The position numbers and the translations under genes are program-made. Below are positions 1-6,300 of a stretch of DNA of 8,861 nt, piece after piece. Source of the stretch: an uncultured Clostridia bacterium. GTDB taxonomy: Bacteria > Bacillota > Clostridia > Oscillospirales > Oscillospiraceae. Positions within the stretch are counted from its first letter, which is position 1; each line of letters starts with the position of its first letter. Under the pieces are notes generated by a model. It searched no databases. It saw only the letters and a list, made by a program, of their open reading frames with translations, and had not been told where the DNA came from. The stretch spans positions 1 through 8,861 of the forward strand of contig CALCRH010000236.1 of assembly GCA_937894515.1 (NCBI GenBank), written 5' to 3'.

Positions 1-325
1 CACGTCTCCAACCCGCCTGCTCCTGCAAGCCCAATAACATGCACTCAAAGCCGATTTCTTTTTCAACGGCTTCGACATCGGCAACAAAGCGATCCTGATC
101 CCATCCGCAGACATAACCGTGGCCGAATTCGTCGCTGTCGACCTGGTTCCGGCTGGCGATCAACATGATCGGGAAATCCTTTTCCTGCGCGAGCTCGAGG
201 GTTGCTTTTAACAGGGTTTTGGACATCGGGCCGATGCCCTTCTTCACGTCCGCTGCAAACGCGCTGATGCTCATCAGACAGGCCAGCACAAGACAGAGGG
301 CTGTGATCTTAACGATTTTTTTCAT
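1..325 (-). CDS. Partial gene: Sec signal peptide joined to a GatZ/KbaZ-like (tagatose-bisphosphate aldolase non-catalytic subunit) N-terminal part
   Basis: The frame starts at ATG 325, with AGGAGG at 333-338 ending 7 bases upstream, and runs off the left edge, so the 3' end is missing. Residues 1-24 form a typical signal peptide: MKKIVK, a hydrophobic core, then SAFA followed by ADV. From about residue 28 the sequence reads GIGPMSK, then IMLIASRNQVD, FGHGYVCGW and a helix ending EKEIGF. This lines up, from memory, with the GatZ/KbaZ family (LIEATSNQVN, FGGYTG, then a helix ending KVGF). Those proteins are cytosolic partners of class II tagatose-bisphosphate aldolase. A signal peptide is not expected there, and the part of the family N-terminus before the IASRNQVD strand is short or absent. 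The DHxGP-type motif expected next is not seen; residues after EIGF read CMLLGLQEQAGW. The gene starts 16 bases after the stop of the giant gene, so co-transcription is likely. It could instead be an unknown exported protein or an assembly join. Family assignment is moderate, function uncertain. Confidence 0.6.
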   Translation of the reverse strand, partial: MKKIVKITALCLVLACLMSISAFAADVKKGIGPMSKTLLKATLELAQEKDFPIMLIASRNQVDSDEFGHGYVCGWDQDRFVADVEAVEKEIGFECMLLGLQEQAGWRR

Positions 326-332
326 GTATACG

Positions 333-338
333 CCTCCT
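333..338 (-). promoter_or_regulatory. Ribosome-binding site of the downstream partial gene
   Basis: AGGAGG on the minus strand, 7 bases before ATG 325. It lies entirely within the 16-base gap after the stop codon (342-344) of the giant gene. There is no room for a terminator or a full promoter in this gap, which supports read-through transcription from the giant gene. Confidence 0.85.
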
Positions 339-341
339 ATA

Positions 342-3300
342 TCAGTTGCCGAATTTCTCGGAATAATTGACGAGGATCTTTGCGAGCTGGCCGCGGCTGG
401 CCAGACCTGTGGGCGTGATGGTCGTGGAACTCGTGCCGGAGATCAGCTCATGGTAATACGCCCAGTAGACTGCGGGCTTCGCCCACGAGGCGATGCTGCC
501 GCTGTCCGTGAACGCATCGTCATAGGTCTCCGTGAACATCATCTCCATGCCGCTCTGTCCGCCGGAATAGCCGTACCCGCCTGCTCCGCTCTGCGCCGTG
601 CCGTTTTTTATCTGGTCGTAGGCTGCGTTGATCTCGTTCATCTTCCGGGCTGCGGTCTCGTCGCCGGGATTCAGCGCGACATTATATTTCACCGCATCCC
701 CTGCGACCGTAACGGTAAATCCGTTCATCACGCCGGTGCCGGTGTTCTTCACCGTAAAGCTGACCGGCAGATCAAAGCCCTTCATGATATCGCTGTCGCT
801 GTAAACAGGCTCGCTCACATCAAAAGCGAAGGTATCGAACTGCCCGGACGCCTTAACGATATTGCACGTTGGCTCCGCCGCAAGGATCCTGAGCGTATCT
901 TCGGACGGAGTACCGTCCTTCGGAAGCTCCGTGATTTTCTGACTGTTCAGGCTGATTTCACCAACCGTGCTCAGGTTAGACTCGGCATAATCGCTGACAA
1001 GAGATGTGACAGTTACGCTGCCGTTCGCGCCGATATAGGCATCATAGGAATCAATGACACCCCAGTCGGCTGTTGTATACAGCGTCTGCGGAGCGGAGAT
1101 GCCCTGTGCATTGTCGTCCTCATAGAAGCGCACGCCCTTAACGCTATAGCAGCTTGCACCCTCAGCCTCGCCGTCCGTCTGACTCAACCAGACCAATGTA
1201 ATGTCGCTGAACTCTGCCCCCTGCTTTGACAGCAGCTTAAAGTCGGAGGTCAGAGAAGATGCGCTCTTACCGATGCTTTCGATAACGTCGTTACGGACGC
1301 TTCCGTCGGAATTGATCGCCGCAAGACAGACATCGCCGGTAAGTATCTCTTCGGTCTTTGTACCGACCTCAGCTGATCCTCGGAAAGCAGGACGTCTGGC
1401 ATACCACGCCGTCAGGAATACGTCCTTGCCGTCGCGCTGCATGACCTCTACCTGTGCATTGTTATCAAGATAGCTGTCGTTCGTGAGCCTTCCGCTTGCA
1501 GAAACAGTGCCGTCAGCACCTACGATGGTATAAAGGACTTCGATATCCTCGTCTGCCTCGCCTGTCTTGACGGTGTAGACGATCATCGCCGTGCCGTCCG
1601 ACAGCATAGCGGTATCCACGGAGTTAACAGTACCGAGGCTGCCGTTATAAGCGACTGCCTGCTGTTTCCATGCGCCGCCTGTGTAATAAGAATAAACAAT
1701 AGTATTGTCAATATCGAAACATTCATTCAGATCGGTCTCCCCGTCAAAGCTGAAGGAAGAGCCGCTGATATTTCTCCACGCAAGAATGGCTTTATCACCA
1801 CTGCTTGAAACAGAGGGCGACATATCTGCGCTGTCATTTTTGGTCATTCTTGTCGTATTCCAGCCATTGCCGTTATAAACTGCGGCATATACTTCTGTAG
1901 CATTCATCATCAGGGCAGTGTCGCTGTTTTCGACATCCTGCGCGGGTGCCACGTCAAGGTCGTCAACCTGACCGACCCATGCGGCAAAATACTGACTTCC
2001 GCTACCGCTGGCTGTGAGGAAGCTGTCTGAAACGCTCTGATCCTCTTCTGACAGGTCGGAAGCGATCGCGCCCTTGTTATCATAGCTTGTCGCATTAGCA
2101 GTCGCAAAGCTTGCAGACGAACGGATAGAATTTGGATCGTCCAGATCGGAGATATAGAGCATGATCTGACCGTCATCGGTCGTCACAGGATTAGAATAAG
2201 GATAGGCATTCGTCTGTACCGGCAGACTGCTGCCCGCCGCTGCGCCGGGATTCGCGGCAAGCAGCTTTTTCGGTGCAGCGCCGCTGTTCCATGTTCGTCC
2301 ACCGTTTTTCAGGTAATCTCTGCTCTCAGTCTCTTCCTGCGTAATGGTAAACAACACAGTGCCGTCATCCTGCAGCTCGGCTGTATATGGGTCGCCCTGC
2401 CTTGTAAAGCCCTTCAGCAAACGCGGAGCGGATTTTTTTGCAGAGGGGGACTCGCCGTCTTCGTTCCAGTATTCGTCGATGGCTTCGTATTTTCCGCCGA
2501 ACCATTGCCAGCCGAACTTGGCCGAGGCGATCGTCTTTTTGTAGGTGATCAGGACGACCTTTACCTCAAATTTGACACCGATCTCGCCCTCAATCGCCAG
2601 GCGGGTACCCGCACTTGCCTTTTTCATGGCTTCGGCAAGGAACAGGCAGTCGAGCTTGATGCCGATCTTGCCGAAGATACCGCATTTGAGCGCAACAAGG
2701 CTCAGGTCAAAGCCCAATCCGGCAAACGCCTCCAGACCGGCCTCCAAGGTGACCTTTATCAGCATATCGACTGTGTTCTTGTTGGCGATGGAGAAGGACA
2801 GATCCGTACCGGCAGAAGCACCCAGCTCGACAAAGACAGGAACAGGTCCGACCATGAAGTTCTGACTCCATTCATAGCTGATCTTTGTCCATGCGCCGAT
2901 GGTGCCGCCGAGGAATTTGACGCCCCATTTGCCGTCGTCCCCGAGGACAGCCTCGGCCTCCATCATGCCATAGAACTTGAACTCGACCTTGGCTTCACCG
3001 CCGTCGTCCTCGTCCTTTTTGTCGCCGCTGCTTGCTTCTTTGCTCTTTTTTGTCAGCTCGTCCAGCTTTTCCTGAAATTCCTTTTTGTCCTTCTCAAGCT
3101 GTTTTTTGTCGTAGGCAACGCTCAACTGGTCTTCTTCATCTTCGTCCGACTCCGGCTGGTTGATGGAGATCAGCACCCGGAAGGTGCTGGGATCCTCTGC
3201 GGGGAAGAACGCCAGACCGACGGTGTTGTCGTTCTCCGTCTTAAAGGTGGAAAGGAACATGAAGCCCTTGGAGATCAGGTCACTGACGCCGACCTCCTTA

Positions 3301-6300
3301 AACACCTCTCCGAAGCCAAGCTTCTCCGTGAGCTTGTTCTTCACATCCTCGGATATTTCGTCCGAGCCTTCGATGGCATCCTGCTGGTCAGCGAGGTTCG
3401 TCAGGTTAAATTTCAGCATTTCATCCTTGACGAGCTTATTGTTGAAATAAAATCTCGCGGCAAGACCGGTTGTTTCCCGGTAACCGAGTACGTCATATTT
3501 ATATACTTCCGAACCGTCATCGGCTTTGTATAACGATCCTGCCTGCTTACCCAGTGTGTCCCGGTTAACTGTGGTGCAATTGCGTATTACGGGCATACTG
3601 GAGAACGGATAGGTATAGATCTGCACGTTGGGGTCATTGATTTTGCTCAGATCAACGGCCATAACGTTCGCAGGATCTTCGAGCTCACCGAAGGTGTTCA
3701 GCTTGCCGCTGCCGGTCTCCACGATATCGAACCGTGCGTCCAGATTTTCCGGGACTGCGCTGTAGCCGGGTTTATTTTCATCGTACCCGTTGGATACGGT
3801 CTGCACTTCTGTATCCGACATCATAGCACGGCTTTCAATAACGATCTGCTCGAATTCTCTGGACGGACCAAGCGTTTCGGTATAATCAATCACATCCTGA
3901 GAATACGGCAAAGGCAGCATCACACCGTTTTCTATGTAATACATCGTCAGGGTCTGGGACATGATCTGCGGCGTATCCTTGCTGCCGGTAACAGCGCGAA
4001 GCTGCGTATTGGCGCGATCCTTGCCGGAAATGGTGATGATGCCGGGCGCATAGACGCCGCTTGTATCCCGATATTCAAAGACAAAGCTGATGTTGCTCTT
4101 GTCCACCTTTTTCGTTTCGGGATCGGTATAGAACTCCTCGGGGTTCATTTTGATGGTAACAGTGCCGCTGTTTTTGAGGGTGATCGGAATATCCTCGCGG
4201 CCGCTGTAAAATTTTGGATCTCCATCGATCTGGAACATGGCGTCCGGGCAATAAACGCCGTTCTGGTAGACGCCGCCGCGCAGCACAAAGCTTTCGCCAC
4301 TGGCTGCAATCGTTCCGTTCGGACGGATGAAGCTCAGTCCGACGGTGGAAATATTGTTCAGCCGCATATTGTTGCAGGGATAGACGCGGCCTGCGGAAAC
4401 ATCTTCCTCACCGCTGGCGAGATCCTCTACATGGAAGGTGCCGGTATAATTCCCTCCGTCCGATACCCAGATATCGCTCTGGATGCCGTTCGGCTCATAG
4501 AGGACAAGCCCGCCCTTGCTGTCCGTCTGCACATTCACAACGATCCTCTTGCCGTCTACGACCGTCTCATACTGCACATCACAGGTCGTTGCGGGGGAGA
4601 ACTTCATCATATACAGCTTGTCCTTCATGGTGGTGACATCCACCTCGAAGGTCTTTTCCATGCCGGTGCGGGCATGGGTGGCGGTGATCTGAGCCGTGCC
4701 GTCCTTGAGACCGACCATCAAAAAGTCGGTGGTGGGGGCGTAGGACGTATAGGTATAGCTTTCGATGTCGGAATACATTCCGCCCTGCTTGTATTCGATC
4801 GGCACGGTGGTATTATCGCTGGATTCCCACGCGATCTGATCGGACAGTGTGCCGTATTCGCCTGTGCCGTAGTTAATTGAGACGGACTTTTGCAGACCGA
4901 TGAGACTGCGCAGCTCGTTGAACGAATAGGTTCCGGCAACGCTCTCCCGGTCGTTCACCTTGCCTCTGCCGCCCAGATCTTCCAGTAATTTCTTGTTGTT
5001 GATCTTCACGCCGTTCATCGCCGATTCGCCGACGCCGCCGGTCGTACCGCCGATCTGTCCCAGCGGGACGTCGGCTACCACGGGGATAAATTTATCAGGA
5101 TTATATACCGTCAGCCTCAGGGAATCCACGCTGTATGCGTCCTCTGCATTCTGTTTTGCGTAGACGGTGACAACGTATGTATCCTTGAGAGTAGTCGGCG
5201 GCGTTAGCTTTCCCGAAAGATTGATCGTGCCGCTTGCACCTGACAGGTTATTCCTCGTTCCAGCGGCGGTGCCACCGGAAACGGTATAATACAGGTCACT
5301 GCCCTGTCCGCCGGTGTACCCGTATACGTTATAAGGGATCGCGGGCAGACTGTCGCTTGTCACATAATAGCTTGTAAGCTCTCCGAGCTTGACCTCGCAG
5401 GGAGGCAGCTTGGTGGCGATACGCACCTCGGCGCTCTTGATCTTGCCTGCTTCGCCCGGTTTGGTCTTATATTCCGCGCTGATAACGACAGTATAGACAT
5501 AATCCTCCGCGCCGTTTGAGAGTGCAGTCAGGACGCCTTCCGGAATGGTGATCGCGCCGGGAGTCGTCGAAACGATTTTTTCCGTATTGACTGGAGATGT
5601 CTTTTCCGTATCGCTGATATTGTAGACGTTTGCGGTATATTCCGTCACATAGCTTTCATCCGCAAGAGTCGTCTGATTAAGTTTTGTAAGGTTGGTGGTA
5701 AAATACAGTGTTACGCTCTTATCCTTCAGCACCGTTTTTGTCTGAGAGTTCATCGGAACGGTCAGAATCGGTGCCTCTCCCACGGAAACCACCAGTTCGT
5801 CGGAATCCACGGTAAAGCTCTTGCCCTCGATATCACCGTTGCGGACTGTGAGTGTAAAGTGGCACACACCCTCGTCGATCGGCGTGATCGTGCCGTCGGC
5901 GTCTATCTGTGCGACCTGATCGTTGCTACTTGACCATGTAAACCATTTATCGTCTGTGAATGTCGCACCGGTCTTGCCGTCAGCGATTTTATACGAAAGC
6001 TGAAGCCCCGGATCATCATCCTCTGATATCCTGTAGTTTGCGTGCGAGTTGTTCCAAGCCTCATTTCCCTCAACGGTGACGTCACCGTCAGCGAGGAATA
6101 CCGCGCCCTTAGCTGTAACCGACATGGGCGACTCCATCATCTGCGCCGCGGCGAGTCCCGTTCCGTCAAAATAATTATACCCCAGATAGTCCTGCTTTGC
6201 CGCGCTGTATGCCGGGAGATAGGGCTGCTCCGGCTCGCCGGGAACCGGGTCAAAATAGAGCTGATAATATTCCGTCGTGTCCGTATCCCGCAGAGGCGGG

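Noticed and set aside
165..1229. Long plus-strand frame (354 codons) opposite the C-terminal part of the giant gene
   Set aside because: It overlaps a clearly coding minus-strand frame with SLH and CARDB motifs, has no ribosome-binding site, and its translation shows no domain. Its length comes from the GC-rich antisense frame.
2505..3533. Plus-strand frame of 342 codons with hydrophobic stretches (LLKLFFVV, FFALFCQL)
   Set aside because: The hydrophobic runs are the antisense of the Lys/Glu-rich coiled-coil segment of the giant gene; there is no ribosome-binding site or recognisable motif.
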